From Solirubrobacterales bacterium (lineage in GTDB: Bacteria; Actinomycetota; Thermoleophilia; Solirubrobacterales; 70-9), in the NCBI GenBank assembly GCA_020438355.1, contig JAGQUT010000004.1:118501-182500 (forward strand): a DNA stretch of 64,000 nucleotides. The letters are read 5' to 3'. Positions 30,854 through 39,626 of this stretch are shown piece by piece. The notes beneath the pieces are model-generated. The model was not told the origin of the DNA and ran no database searches. It was given only the letters and a program-made list of their open reading frames with translations. Position 1 is the stretch's first letter; the number at the start of each line of letters is the position of its first letter. The translations under genes were made by a program, and so were the position numbers.

Positions 30854-30859
30854 AGGCTA
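30854..30859 (-). promoter_or_regulatory. candidate -10 element of ispG
   Basis: TAGCCT lies six bases before the GTG start of ispG, a leaderless spacing; only a weak GCAGGG precedes the start otherwise. Confidence 0.35.
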
Positions 30860-30908
30860 CCGGAGCCGATTACCGGTCAGGAGCCACCGACGGCTCCCCG
30901 GGCGATAC

Positions 30909-31961
30909 CTAACGACCTGCCCAGGCCTCGAGAACCCAGCCGAGATCCTCGCTTGACGCGGCCGGATCGATGATCAGCTGCTTCGGGTCCGGTTCATGCG
31001 CCTGCCCGGTGATCCGGCGAGCTGCCGAGCTGATGCCCCGACCGATCGCACCTGGCTTTCTCTTGGGGAGGATCCCGCGGTCGATCCTTGCGTCGGCTTC
31101 GTGGATCAGCGACCTGCCGAGCACATTGCCGCCTTCTGCCCATTTCATGCCTGACTCGATCGCCGGTTCAACTTCAGCATCGAGACCCAGTTCGGAGGCA
31201 GCCCGCAGGGCGATCGGCGCAACCGCGACCTGGGTGACTGCCAGTACCGGGTAGATCACGGCAGCCTCCGAGCGGACCGGGTCGATCAGGCCGGGCCAGG
31301 TGCCATCTGCCCGCTGCAGCCCGAGAAGGCCACCGACCAGGCGGTCCACCCGCTCGCGAAGGTCCTGATCACCAGCCCGGACCATCTGGCAGAGCGCGTG
31401 TAGCAGGTGAAACTGGCTTGCCACAGGTGCGGCATTGCCAAGGCGGCGCACATGTACGTCCCGGGAGAGCCCTCCCGGCGTCAGACGACCAAGGATCTCG
31501 GACCGCACATCATCGACCAGTCCGGCCGCCGACTCTCCGGTGAGTACCGAGCTCTCGGTCAGCCCCGAAGCGAGCCAGGAAAGCTGCTCAAGGGGGACCT
31601 TGTCAAACCCGCGGACCGAAGCCCGGCGGATCAGGCCGTCGATCTCCCCGATGGCTTCTCCCCCAGCCCGCGATTCGGCCCAGAGCGCGAGTCCCAGTTC
31701 GCCCAGGCTGACGCCGCTGCCCCCGAGGTCTCCAAGGATCCGGGTCCTTAGTGCTCCGGTGGAAAAGGGCTGCTCCGTGTCGGATTCCTCGGCCCTGAGC
31801 AAACCGAGCAGCACGACAATCCCCGCCTGCAGGGCCGTTGCGGGTTCAGTTTCGTCCTCTACGCCTTCGATGCGCGCGGTGGCACGAAACAACCCGCTGG
31901 CCACCTGAAGCTCAGGCAACCGCGTCAGTGCGATGCGCTCGAGGGCGCGAGGTTCAACCAT
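30909..31961 (-). CDS. uncharacterised all-helical protein (possible alpha/alpha-toroid)
   Basis: The 350-residue protein is Leu/Ala/Arg-rich and appears almost entirely helical. A repeated helical-hairpin feel and the segment GLLGLQRADGTWPGLIDP (about 227-244) resemble the QxxDGTW-type turns of alpha/alpha-toroid enzymes such as prenyltransferase- or terpene-cyclase-like folds. There is no signal peptide or membrane segment. No catalytic motif was recognised and no function is claimed. It lies between ispG and fadD, 61 and 109 bases from them. TAACCT occurs eight bases before its ATG. Confidence 0.7.
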   Translation of the reverse strand: MVEPRALERIALTRLPELQVASGLFRATARIEGVEDETEPATALQAGIVVLLGLLRAEESDTEQPFSTGALRTRILGDLGGSGVSLGELGLALWAESRAGGEAIGEIDGLIRRASVRGFDKVPLEQLSWLASGLTESSVLTGESAAGLVDDVRSEILGRLTPGGLSRDVHVRRLGNAAPVASQFHLLHALCQMVRAGDQDLRERVDRLVGGLLGLQRADGTWPGLIDPVRSEAAVIYPVLAVTQVAVAPIALRAASELGLDAEVEPAIESGMKWAEGGNVLGRSLIHEADARIDRGILPKRKPGAIGRGISSAARRITGQAHEPDPKQLIIDPAASSEDLGWVLEAWAGR

Positions 31962-31969
31962 CTGTTACG

Positions 31970-31975
31970 AGGTTA
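31970..31975 (-). promoter_or_regulatory. candidate -10 element of the toroid-like gene
   Basis: TAACCT is eight bases before the ATG at 31961 and there is no ribosome binding site. Confidence 0.35.
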
Positions 31976-32070
31976 GTAGGCGCGGGGTTCGCGGGGGCGG
32001 CCGACGACGTTTCGGGCCGAGGAGCCCGCCCCTGCGAATCCCGTGCCCACCGGCATCGGACGAGCCAGCT

Positions 32071-33879
32071 TCAGGCGTAAAGCTCGTCGATCTCCGACTC
32101 GTACTTCTCGGCGATCGGCTTCCGCTTCAGCTTCATGGTCGGCGTCAGCTCGTCTCCGCCGGGAACCCATTCGCCGGGAATCAGCTTGAACTTCTTGATC
32201 TGTTCGACCCTCGCCAGCTTGCTGTTTGCCTCGTCGACAGCCGCCCGGATTGCCGCCTCGATGCGTTCGTCACCGGCCAGGTCCTCGAAGGATCCTTCGA
32301 TCCCGTTCTGGCTCGCCCATACGGGCGCGAAGTCCGGGTCCAGAACGATCAGGGCCACGTTGTAAGGCTTTCCGTCTCCGACGGTCACGGCCTGGTTGAT
32401 CAGCGGGGAGGCCACCTTGATCTGAGCCTCGATGTTCGCGGGAGACATGTTCTTGCCGGCCGCATTGATGATCAGTTCCTTCTTGCGGTCGAGAATCGAG
32501 ATGTACCCGTCCTGGTCGATCTCGCCGATGTCACCGGTGAGCAGCCAGCCGTCGACGATGGTTTCGGCCGTCTTCTCGGGCTTGTTGCGGTACTCCTTCA
32601 TCACGAACGGGCTGCGGCACAGGAGCTCGCCGTCCTCTGCCACCCTCATTTCCACCCCGGGGACCGGCGGTCCCACCGTTCCGATCTTGATCCGTGAAGG
32701 CGGATTGATGGAGATCACGCCGCAGGTCTCAGAGAGGCCCCACAGCTCACCGACCGGGATGCCTATCGCGTGGAAGAACTCGAGAACTTCCACTGGAGTC
32801 GGAGCAGCCCCGGCGCTCACTGCGACGGCTTCATCGAATCCGAGGGCAACTCGCAGATGGGAGAAGAGCGCTTCGTCAGCGGCTGCCACAGCAGCGGCGA
32901 GTTCCTCGGGAACCTCTTCTCCGGCCTGTTCGAGGCGCACCTTCTGGATCGCCGCATCGAGTCCGGCCTGGGCCTTTTCGCGCTGTTCGTCCGGCAGCCC
33001 CGCGAGGTTTCCCTCGAGACCGGCCTTCAGCTTCTCCCAGATCCTCGGCACGGCGAAGAACCACGCGGGACGAACCTTCGGCAGGAACTCGATGATCCTC
33101 TTCGGGTCCGGGCAGATGTGAACTTCGAGCCCGTGGAGAACCGGCGTGTAGTAGTTGGCGCCGCGTTCGGCAATGTGAGCCGCGGGCAGCCAGGAGATGA
33201 CCCTGCCACCATCCGGCGGGATGTCCAGGACGGACTGCATGACCGTGGTGAGCATCGACATCAGGTTGCCCTGGGTCAGCAGGACTCCCTTGGGGGGTCC
33301 CGTGGTGCCGGAGGTGTAGATCAGGGTCAGCGGATCATCGAGACCAACCTCGGCCGCAATCGGGGCCGGATCGAAGTCGGGCTCGATCGACTCCAGCTCC
33401 TCGAGCGTCATGTCTCCGCCCTCTCCACCGATCACTACGACCTTCTCGAGCCCCGGAAGGTTCTTGCGAGCTTCCATCAGGTTCGGCAGGAAGTCAGGTT
33501 CGGTGATGATGAGCTTCGTCCCCGAGTCCTCGACCACGTATTCGATCTGGTCGGGTGCGAGCGTCTGGTAGATCGAGAAGGGAAGAGCCCCGATCGAGAC
33601 GGCGGCGAGGTCGATCGGAATGAAGTCCGACCTGGCTCCGAGCAGCATGCCGACGCGATCCCCGCGCTCCACCCCTAGCGACTTCAGGCCTCCCGCAATC
33701 GCGCGAACCCTCCGATCCACGTCATTCCAGCTGAGTTCAACCCCTTCTTCCTCAGACTTGATCGCCAGTCCGTCGCCCTTGCGAGAGACGGTGTTCTGGA
33801 ATGCCTCGTAGAGATTCTTGAATTCGGGCTCGACGGCAGGACCGCCGTTGAACTCGGTAACCGTTTCGGTCGTCTGCAC
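32071..33879 (-). CDS. fadD: long-chain fatty acid-CoA ligase (AMP-binding)
   Basis: From GTG 33879, which follows a strong AGGAGGA site, the protein is 602 residues. It has the AMP-binding loop LIYTSGTTGPPKGVLL (about 163-178), the GELWGLSETCG motif, GWLLTGDIGEIDQDGYISILDRKKELI, and a C-terminal lysine in the ELTPTMKLKRKPI segment. This is the FadD15-like group of long-chain acyl-CoA synthetases, which activate fatty acids with ATP and CoA. An ATG at 33948 is also in frame but lacks a ribosome binding site. The gene interrupts the usual rseP-ispG order. Confidence 0.95.
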   Translation of the reverse strand: MQTTETVTEFNGGPAVEPEFKNLYEAFQNTVSRKGDGLAIKSEEEGVELSWNDVDRRVRAIAGGLKSLGVERGDRVGMLLGARSDFIPIDLAAVSIGALPFSIYQTLAPDQIEYVVEDSGTKLIITEPDFLPNLMEARKNLPGLEKVVVIGGEGGDMTLEELESIEPDFDPAPIAAEVGLDDPLTLIYTSGTTGPPKGVLLTQGNLMSMLTTVMQSVLDIPPDGGRVISWLPAAHIAERGANYYTPVLHGLEVHICPDPKRIIEFLPKVRPAWFFAVPRIWEKLKAGLEGNLAGLPDEQREKAQAGLDAAIQKVRLEQAGEEVPEELAAAVAAADEALFSHLRVALGFDEAVAVSAGAAPTPVEVLEFFHAIGIPVGELWGLSETCGVISINPPSRIKIGTVGPPVPGVEMRVAEDGELLCRSPFVMKEYRNKPEKTAETIVDGWLLTGDIGEIDQDGYISILDRKKELIINAAGKNMSPANIEAQIKVASPLINQAVTVGDGKPYNVALIVLDPDFAPVWASQNGIEGSFEDLAGDERIEAAIRAAVDEANSKLARVEQIKKFKLIPGEWVPGGDELTPTMKLKRKPIAEKYESEIDELYA

Positions 33880-33962
33880 CTGCTCCTCCTCTGCTCTCTT
33901 CCCAAAGCGCTGCGCCCGGGAATCTACCCCACACGGAGACGGGGGCATATAGGGGAAACCCC

Positions 33963-35030
33963 CTACCTGACGTTGAAGCCTTCTCCGGTGAGCCGGCCGA
34001 TGTCGTTATTGAGTCCCAGCAGGAAAAGCCCTATGACGAGCACAAAGCCGATCAGGCCGGCTCTTTCCATGACCGCGAACGGCACCGGTCTGCCCCTCAC
34101 CTTCTCGACGATGCTCCAGAAGATGTGACCGCCGTCGAGTGGCAGGAAAGGGAAAAGGTTGATGATCCCCAGCGAGAGGCTGATCAGGGCGATCAGCGTC
34201 AGGGCTTCGCGGGCACCGACGTCTACAGCCTGTCTGGTCACCTCGTATGAACCCACAACTCCAGAAAGCTGCTCTCTCTGTTCCTCCTCGTAGAGCCTGG
34301 AGAGCGCAGAGACCGTGCTCGAAGTGACGAACCACATGTAGTCGAGCGAGATTCGAGCCGACTCGACGGGCCCCGGGTTCACGTCTTCGAGACCGAAAGC
34401 GAAACCGAGGCGGCTTCGATCGACGGCCGCGTCATAAACGGGAGTTATCTCGAGGGTCTTTCGCTGGCCGTCCCTCAGCAGGACGACGGTCGCTGGTTCC
34501 TCGGCCTTGCATCCGTCGAACTGCTCCCCGGCGCACTTGTGGGAGTTGATCTGGTTTGCGATCTGCTCCTGATCACCGGTGACGCCGTCTACGGACAGGA
34601 TTCGGTCTCCCGGTTCGAGCTGACCCACGGCCGGGGTGCCGGGCTCGATGCGTTCGACGTTCTGGCTTGGCTGCTGAATGCCGAAGGCCAGAAACCAGAG
34701 GATCAGGAAGGCGAGAATGATGTTCACCGCGGGTCCTGCCCCGATCACGACTATCCGTTTCCAGACCGGCTGGTGGTAGTAACCACGGGCAGCAATCTCC
34801 GGAGGTAGCTCCTCATCCGGGTTCATACCCGTGATCCGGACGAACCCGCCTAGCGGGATGGCCCCGATCCCGTACTCGGTCTCTCCCCTCTTGATCGAAA
34901 CCAGCTTCGGCGGAAAGAAGAGAAAGAAGCGCTCGACTCGCATGCCGGTCGCCTTGGCAGCGAAGAAATGACCGGCCTCGTGGAGGACGATCAGGGCACT
35001 GAATGCGAGGAATGCGAGGAGGAAGCTCAA
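33963..35030 (-). CDS. rseP: site-2 intramembrane metalloprotease RseP/RasP
   Basis: This M50 family zinc protease cuts membrane-bound substrates such as anti-sigma factors. The sequence shows the zinc motif IVLHEAGHFFA in the first helix, GGFVRITGMNP, a PDZ domain in the middle (about residues 130-230; RIEPGTPAVGQLEPGDRILSVDG) and the third motif PFLPLDGGHIFW near the C-terminus. The start is uncertain: a TTG at 35030, 22 bases after the dxr stop, begins the conserved region (SFLLAFLAF), while the frame is open upstream to 35141 across the dxr 3' end. It ends the rpsB-to-dxr gene run. Confidence 0.93.
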   Translation of the reverse strand: MSFLLAFLAFSALIVLHEAGHFFAAKATGMRVERFFLFFPPKLVSIKRGETEYGIGAIPLGGFVRITGMNPDEELPPEIAARGYYHQPVWKRIVVIGAGPAVNIILAFLILWFLAFGIQQPSQNVERIEPGTPAVGQLEPGDRILSVDGVTGDQEQIANQINSHKCAGEQFDGCKAEEPATVVLLRDGQRKTLEITPVYDAAVDRSRLGFAFGLEDVNPGPVESARISLDYMWFVTSSTVSALSRLYEEEQREQLSGVVGSYEVTRQAVDVGAREALTLIALISLSLGIINLFPFLPLDGGHIFWSIVEKVRGRPVPFAVMERAGLIGFVLVIGLFLLGLNNDIGRLTGEGFNVR

Positions 35031-35052
35031 GATGCGGTCAGGGCGACTCGGG

Positions 35053-36210
35053 TCATCCCTGTCCGGAAATAATCTCAGACGCGCGCTCCCGGCTGGCTTC
35101 ATCCACCGCAAAGAGCTCGTCAAACCCTCTGGCAGGGCCACTTCCCATGTCCTCCAGGGTCTGTTCGATCACCCTCGGGATGTCGCTGAAGGAAATCTCG
35201 CCTCCGAGGAAGGACGCCACGGCCACTTCGTCAGCGGCGTTCAGGACACAGGGCGCGATGCCTCCCTGCTCACCTGCTTCGCGGGCGAGCGCCAGGCAAC
35301 GGAACGTCTCCGGGTCCGGAGCCTCGAAATCCAGACTCCCGACCTGGGCAAGGTCAAGCCGTTCGACCGGCACCTCGGCCCTTTCCGGCCAGGTGAGCGC
35401 ATAGGCGATCGGCACCCGCATGTCGGGGTACCCGAGGTGGGCAAGCGTAGCGCCGTCTCTCAGGTCGATCAGCGAGTGGACGATCGACTGCGGGTGGACC
35501 ACGACACCGATCTGCTCGTAAGGCAGCTGAAAGAGGTGATGGGCTTCGATCATCTCGAAGCCCTTGTTCATGAGTGTCGCGGAGTCAATGGTAATCCGCC
35601 CGCCCATCGCCCAGGTTGGATGGTCAAGGGCCTGCTCGACGGTGATTCCTTCGAGGTCGGTGCGGCCACGGAACGGACCGCCGGATGCGGTGAGGACGAT
35701 GCGTTCGATCGCGCCCGGGTCTTCGTTTTCGACCAGCTGGAAAAGGGCTGAGTGCTCTGAGTCAACGGGCAACAGGCGGGCTCCCGTCGCAGCGGCGAGT
35801 TCGGTGACCAGCTCGCCCCCGATTACAAGGCTCTCCTTGTTTGCCAGCGCGACGTCGATTCCCCCGGTCAGGGCGGCGACGGTTGGCCCGAGTCCGGCCG
35901 CTCCGACGATGCCGTTGAGAACGATGTCGGGGCGGGTCAGGCCAATCATTTCTACTGCGGAATCCGGGCCCTCGAGCACGTTGCCATCGAAGTTTTCTCT
36001 TGCTTCTGAGGCAGCCTGCGGATCAGCAACGGCGATCGTCTCGAGGCCCATCGACCGGGCCTGGGTCACAGCGGTGCGCCAGTCGCGCCCGACCGCCACA
36101 CCGACCGTCTCGAGGTCGGCCCGGGCGGTCACTATTTCGACTGCCTGGGTGCCGATCGACCCGGATGATCCGAGAATAAGAACCCGTCTGGTTACGGATT
36201 CGGCCGCCAT
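35053..36210 (-). CDS. dxr: 1-deoxy-D-xylulose-5-phosphate reductoisomerase
   Basis: Dxr (IspC) is the first committed enzyme of the MEP pathway and the target of fosmidomycin. The 385-residue protein has the NADPH-binding LILGSSGSIGTQAVE at about 10-24, NKESLVIGG (about 126), VDSEHSAL with metal-binding Asp/Glu (about 152), ASGGPFRG (about 178) and HPTWAMGGRITIDSATLMNK (about 198-217). All family hallmarks are present. Its start overlaps the cdsA stop by one base (TGATG). With uppS and cdsA it links precursor supply with undecaprenyl and phospholipid synthesis. Confidence 0.98.
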   Translation of the reverse strand: MAAESVTRRVLILGSSGSIGTQAVEIVTARADLETVGVAVGRDWRTAVTQARSMGLETIAVADPQAASEARENFDGNVLEGPDSAVEMIGLTRPDIVLNGIVGAAGLGPTVAALTGGIDVALANKESLVIGGELVTELAAATGARLLPVDSEHSALFQLVENEDPGAIERIVLTASGGPFRGRTDLEGITVEQALDHPTWAMGGRITIDSATLMNKGFEMIEAHHLFQLPYEQIGVVVHPQSIVHSLIDLRDGATLAHLGYPDMRVPIAYALTWPERAEVPVERLDLAQVGSLDFEAPDPETFRCLALAREAGEQGGIAPCVLNAADEVAVASFLGGEISFSDIPRVIEQTLEDMGSGPARGFDELFAVDEASRERASEIISGQG

Positions 36211-37004
36211 CAGTAGACCAGCGCCACGGAGACGTAGTACCCGACGACCACAGTGAAGAAGACGGCATCCAGCCGGTCCAGCAGGCCCCCGTGCGGGCCG
36301 AAGAGGTTGCCGGTGTCCTTCGTGTCGAGGTCACGCTTGATCATTGACTCGAAAAGGTCACCGATTGGTGCTACCGCCGCGACCGCGGCCCCGAGAATCA
36401 GGGCGTCAACCCCGGAAAGCCAGTCCTGGTAGAGACCGGCGCACCAGACTCCCAGCATGCCGATGAGGAAACCGCCGATCAGTCCTTCGATGGTCTTGTT
36501 GGGCGAGAGGTTCGGGGCGAATCGGTGTGTTCCGAACATCCTGCCGACCGCGTAGGCGCCCGTGTCACAGGCAAAGGTGCCGACCAGCACGTTGACAAGA
36601 AGACCTGCGCCGTGGTCTGGCAACTCCCGGAGAAGCACCGCGTGGACTAGGGCAGTGCCGATCCAGAAGATGCCAAGCATCGTGATGGCGATCGAGATCG
36701 TCACGTCCTGACGGTTTCGGCGTCTTGCAGCTGCAAAGAAGACGAGAAGGAACGGCAGCGCCATGAACATCAGGATGTTGAACTGGGTGCCTAACCATGC
36801 GGCCAGGACCATTCCGACCAACGCGATGTAGGCCGGGATCTCGAAGGGCCGGTACCGGTCGGCCATCTTGAAGAACTCGCGAAGTCCAAGGCAACCGAAG
36901 ATCGCCAGGGCACCCGCGAACCACGGTCCGCCGGCGACGATGATCGCGATGACCAGGATGATCCACGGGATCGCGACGAGGATTCGCTTGGTTGTTTCCC
37001 CCAT
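36210..37004 (-). CDS. cdsA: phosphatidate cytidylyltransferase
   Basis: CdsA makes CDP-diacylglycerol, the precursor of phospholipids, and so would supply the PgsA-like enzyme in this window. The 264-residue protein has about seven membrane helices and the C-terminal signature GDLFESMIKRDLDTKDTGN, then LFGPHGGLLDRLDAV. The ATG at 37004 overlaps the uppS stop by one base (TGATG); the frame runs upstream to 37130, but that part is in uppS. The predicted length is standard for the family. Confidence 0.96.
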   Translation of the reverse strand: MGETTKRILVAIPWIILVIAIIVAGGPWFAGALAIFGCLGLREFFKMADRYRPFEIPAYIALVGMVLAAWLGTQFNILMFMALPFLLVFFAAARRRNRQDVTISIAITMLGIFWIGTALVHAVLLRELPDHGAGLLVNVLVGTFACDTGAYAVGRMFGTHRFAPNLSPNKTIEGLIGGFLIGMLGVWCAGLYQDWLSGVDALILGAAVAAVAPIGDLFESMIKRDLDTKDTGNLFGPHGGLLDRLDAVFFTVVVGYYVSVALVY

Positions 37005-37678
37005 CAGGCGGTCTCCCTCGTTCCGAAGCGACGCTGACGCTTTCCGTACTCCTCGAGGGACTCTTCGAAGGCTTCCCTGGTGAAGTCGGGCCAGAGCTCG
37101 TCCCGGAAGACGAACTCCGAGTACGCGCACTGCCAGAGCAGATAGTTGGAGATGCGCTGCTCGCCGGAGGTGCGGATCAGCAGTTCGGGATCATGCATCT
37201 CTGGGGCATAGAGACACTGGCGGAACTCTTCTTCGGTCGTGCCGTTGAACTTTCTGGCCGCGTCCACGATCTCGGCCCTGCCGCCGTAGTTGAAGGCAAT
37301 GAAGAAGGTGATGGTGTCGTTTGCTGCTGTCAGCGCCTCGGCCTCGGCCATTTGTTCCTGCAGATTCTGCGAGACACCCTCACGGCGCCCGATGAAGCGC
37401 ATACGAACGCCTTCCTCGTTCAGATCCGGGGTCTCGTCGACGATACGGCGGGAAAACATCTCCATCAGGCCGGCAACCTCTTCCGGCGAGCGGGACCAGT
37501 TCTCGGTCGAGAACGAGAAGACAGTCAGTTCACGGATTCCGAGTTCGACCGAGTCCCGCAGCCTCGCCTTGACTGTGTCAGCGCCGGCCTTGTGACCCTC
37601 CTTGACCGGCAGACCGCGGCTCTGGGCCCAGCGCCCGTTGCCGTCGGTGATTATGGCTACGTATCGGGGTGCGCTCAC
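37004..37678 (-). CDS. uppS: isoprenyl (undecaprenyl) diphosphate synthase
   Basis: This cis-prenyltransferase makes the C55 or related lipid carrier for peptidoglycan. The 224-residue protein has IITDGNGRWAQSRGLP at residues 9-24, with Asp12 as the catalytic residue, GHKAGAD, FSTENWSR and the C-terminal TSGEQRISNYLLWQ, then YSEFVFRDELWPDF. It overlaps frr by four bases and cdsA by one, consistent with one polycistronic unit. Confidence 0.97.
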   Translation of the reverse strand: MSAPRYVAIITDGNGRWAQSRGLPVKEGHKAGADTVKARLRDSVELGIRELTVFSFSTENWSRSPEEVAGLMEMFSRRIVDETPDLNEEGVRMRFIGRREGVSQNLQEQMAEAEALTAANDTITFFIAFNYGGRAEIVDAARKFNGTTEEEFRQCLYAPEMHDPELLIRTSGEQRISNYLLWQCAYSEFVFRDELWPDFTREAFEESLEEYGKRQRRFGTRETA

Positions 37679-38232
37679 ACCTCGAGGATCTCTTCTTCCT
37701 TGCTCTTGAGCAGGGAATCGATCTCCGCGATGGCGGCATCGGTTTCCTTCTGTAGGGCTTCCTCGCCCCGGCGTTCGTCGTCCTCGCCGACTTCGCCTTC
37801 CTTTTTCAGCTCACGCATGTCGGCCATGACGTCGCGTCGGACGTTCCGAACGGCCACCCTTCCGTCCTCTGCCACACCGTGGACGACCTTGACCATTTCC
37901 TTGCGCCGTTCCTCGGTCAGGTCGGGAATCTGGAGCCGGATCACGTTTCCGTCATTCGAGGGGGTCAGCCCGATGTCCGATTCCTGGATCGCTTTCTCGA
38001 TCAGCCCGAGCGCGCCCTTGTCGTAAGGCGTCACGGTGAGCAACCTGGCTTCGCTGGCGGCGACATTCGCGAGCTGGTTGAGCGGGGTGCTGGCGCCGTA
38101 GTAGTCGACGGTGATGCGGTCGAGGAGGTGCGGAGTGGCCCGGCCGGTCCGGACGGTTGCAAACTCGCCACGGGTGGATTCGACGGACTTGGCCATCCTG
38201 TCCTTGGCGTCGATCAGCAGGTCGTCGATCAT
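37675..38232 (-). CDS. frr: ribosome recycling factor
   Basis: Frr splits post-termination ribosomes with EF-G. The 185-residue protein is a typical three-helix bundle with an inserted domain: RTGRATPHLLDRITVDYYG, TVTPYDKGALGLIEKAI, NVRRDVMADMREL. ATG 38232 follows AAAGGAG; a TTG codon in front of it is in frame but is not needed. The gene order pyrH-frr-uppS-cdsA is strongly conserved in bacteria. Confidence 0.98.
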   Translation of the reverse strand: MIDDLLIDAKDRMAKSVESTRGEFATVRTGRATPHLLDRITVDYYGASTPLNQLANVAASEARLLTVTPYDKGALGLIEKAIQESDIGLTPSNDGNVIRLQIPDLTEERRKEMVKVVHGVAEDGRVAVRNVRRDVMADMRELKKEGEVGEDDERRGEEALQKETDAAIAEIDSLLKSKEEEILEV

Positions 38233-38253
38233 CAAATCTCCTTTGGCGAGCGG

Positions 38254-38991
38254 TTAGACGGCGACCCTGGAGCTGACCAGCGTGCCCACTTTCTCGCCGG
38301 AAACGATCCTATCCATATTGGCCTCTTCTGCCATGTTGAAGACATAGATCGGCAGGTCGTTGTCCATACACAGACTGAGGGCGGTGGAATCCATCACCTT
38401 GAGGCCCTTTTCGATCGCCTCGCGATGAGTTATTTCGGGGATGAACTTAGCGTCAGGGTTGGTCGCCGGGTCGGAGTCGAATACTCCTTCGACGCCATTC
38501 TTGGCCATCAGGATGGCCTCGGCATGAATCTCCAGCGCCCTTAGTGCGGCGGCTGTGTCGGTGGTGAAGAACGGGTTGCCCGTACCGGCGGCGAAGATGC
38601 AGATCCGCCCCTTTTCGAGGTGGCGCATTGCCCGCCGACGAATGTACGGCTCTGCGACTTCCTTCACGTCGATCGCGGAAACGACCCGGGTGAAATGACC
38701 GTGCTTTTCAAGCACGTCCTGAAGCGTCAGAGCGTTCAGGAGGGTCGCCAGCATCCCCATGTAGTCACCGGTCGCCCGGTCCATTCCCTGGGCGGCCCCG
38801 TCGACGCCACGGTAAATGTTGCCGGCCCCGACGACGATGGCGACTTCGACGCCGCGGTCGCGGATCACGCCGATCTGACGGGCGATCCTTTCGACTTCTT
38901 CAGGATCGGTCCCGAAGTCCAGCTTGCCCATCAGGGCTTCGCCGGACAGTTTCAGCATTATCCGCCTGAACCGCGGCTCCGAATCGCTCAT
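38254..38991 (-). CDS. pyrH: uridylate kinase
   Basis: PyrH phosphorylates UMP to UDP for pyrimidine synthesis. The 245-residue protein has LKLSGEALMG at 13-22, VVGAGNIYRG at about 56-65, and the MPFFT-type segment GTGNPFFTTDTAAALRALE, followed by KNGVEGVFDSDP. It is a hexameric amino acid kinase-fold enzyme regulated by GTP and UTP in other bacteria. It lies between tsf and frr with short gaps of 29 and 21 bases. Confidence 0.98.
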   Translation of the reverse strand: MSDSEPRFRRIMLKLSGEALMGKLDFGTDPEEVERIARQIGVIRDRGVEVAIVVGAGNIYRGVDGAAQGMDRATGDYMGMLATLLNALTLQDVLEKHGHFTRVVSAIDVKEVAEPYIRRRAMRHLEKGRICIFAAGTGNPFFTTDTAAALRALEIHAEAILMAKNGVEGVFDSDPATNPDAKFIPEITHREAIEKGLKVMDSTALSLCMDNDLPIYVFNMAEEANMDRIVSGEKVGTLVSSRVAV

Positions 38992-39020
38992 CCCGTAAGG
39001 AAACTACCGCCTGTCCGCGG

Positions 39021-39626
39021 CTACTCGCCGACCCGGAAGCAGGAGAAGCGGCTGATGACGACGTTCTCGCCAACCTTCGCGGCTATTTCCTCGCGCAGCT
39101 GCTCGATCGTCTTCGAGTCGTGCTTGTCGGTGTTGACGTGCTCCTGTTCGAGCAGGGCGATGTCCTTCGCCCACTTCGACACCTGACCCTCGACGATCTT
39201 CTCGATCACGTTGTCGGGCTTACCTTCTTCCTTCGCCTTTTCCTCGAAGACCCGGCGCTCTGCGGCAATCTGGTCCTCGGGGATGTCCTCCTTGGACACA
39301 TGGGTCGGAGAAGCGGCAGCCACATGCATGGCTACCTCGTAGGCGAAAGCGGCGAAGTCCTCGTTACGCGCGACGAAGTCGGTCTCGCACTGGACTTCGA
39401 CCAGGGCGCCGACCTTCTTGTTGGCGTGAATGTAGGAGGCGACGATGCCTTCCGAGGTTCCACGGTCGGATCGTTTGGCGGCCGAAGCCTGGCCCTTGAC
39501 CCGAAGCAGCTCGATTGCGCGGTCCGCGTCACCGTCAGCCTCGATCAGGGCGGCCTTCGCGTCCATCATGCCGGCGCCGGTCTGCTCACGCAGGGCCTTT
39601 ACGTCGGCTGCCTTGATTTCTGCCAT
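39021..39626 (-). CDS. tsf: elongation factor Ts (short form)
   Basis: EF-Ts is the nucleotide exchange factor of EF-Tu. The 201-residue protein has the N-terminal UBA-like domain (VKALREQTGAGMMDAKAAL), the core ETDFVARNEDF and HVAAASPTHV, and a short C-terminal part; it matches the ~200-residue short form rather than the ~280-residue E. coli form. The ATG overlaps the rpsB stop by one base (TGATG), so it is coupled to S2 synthesis. Confidence 0.97.
   Translation of the reverse strand: MAEIKAADVKALREQTGAGMMDAKAALIEADGDADRAIELLRVKGQASAAKRSDRGTSEGIVASYIHANKKVGALVEVQCETDFVARNEDFAAFAYEVAMHVAAASPTHVSKEDIPEDQIAAERRVFEEKAKEEGKPDNVIEKIVEGQVSKWAKDIALLEQEHVNTDKHDSKTIEQLREEIAAKVGENVVISRFSCFRVGE

Noticed and set aside
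33930..33962. GGGG-TTT-CCCC hairpin with TATAT after rseP as a promoter or terminator
   Set aside because: The stem is four bases, there is no T-run and no -35 sequence at a suitable distance.
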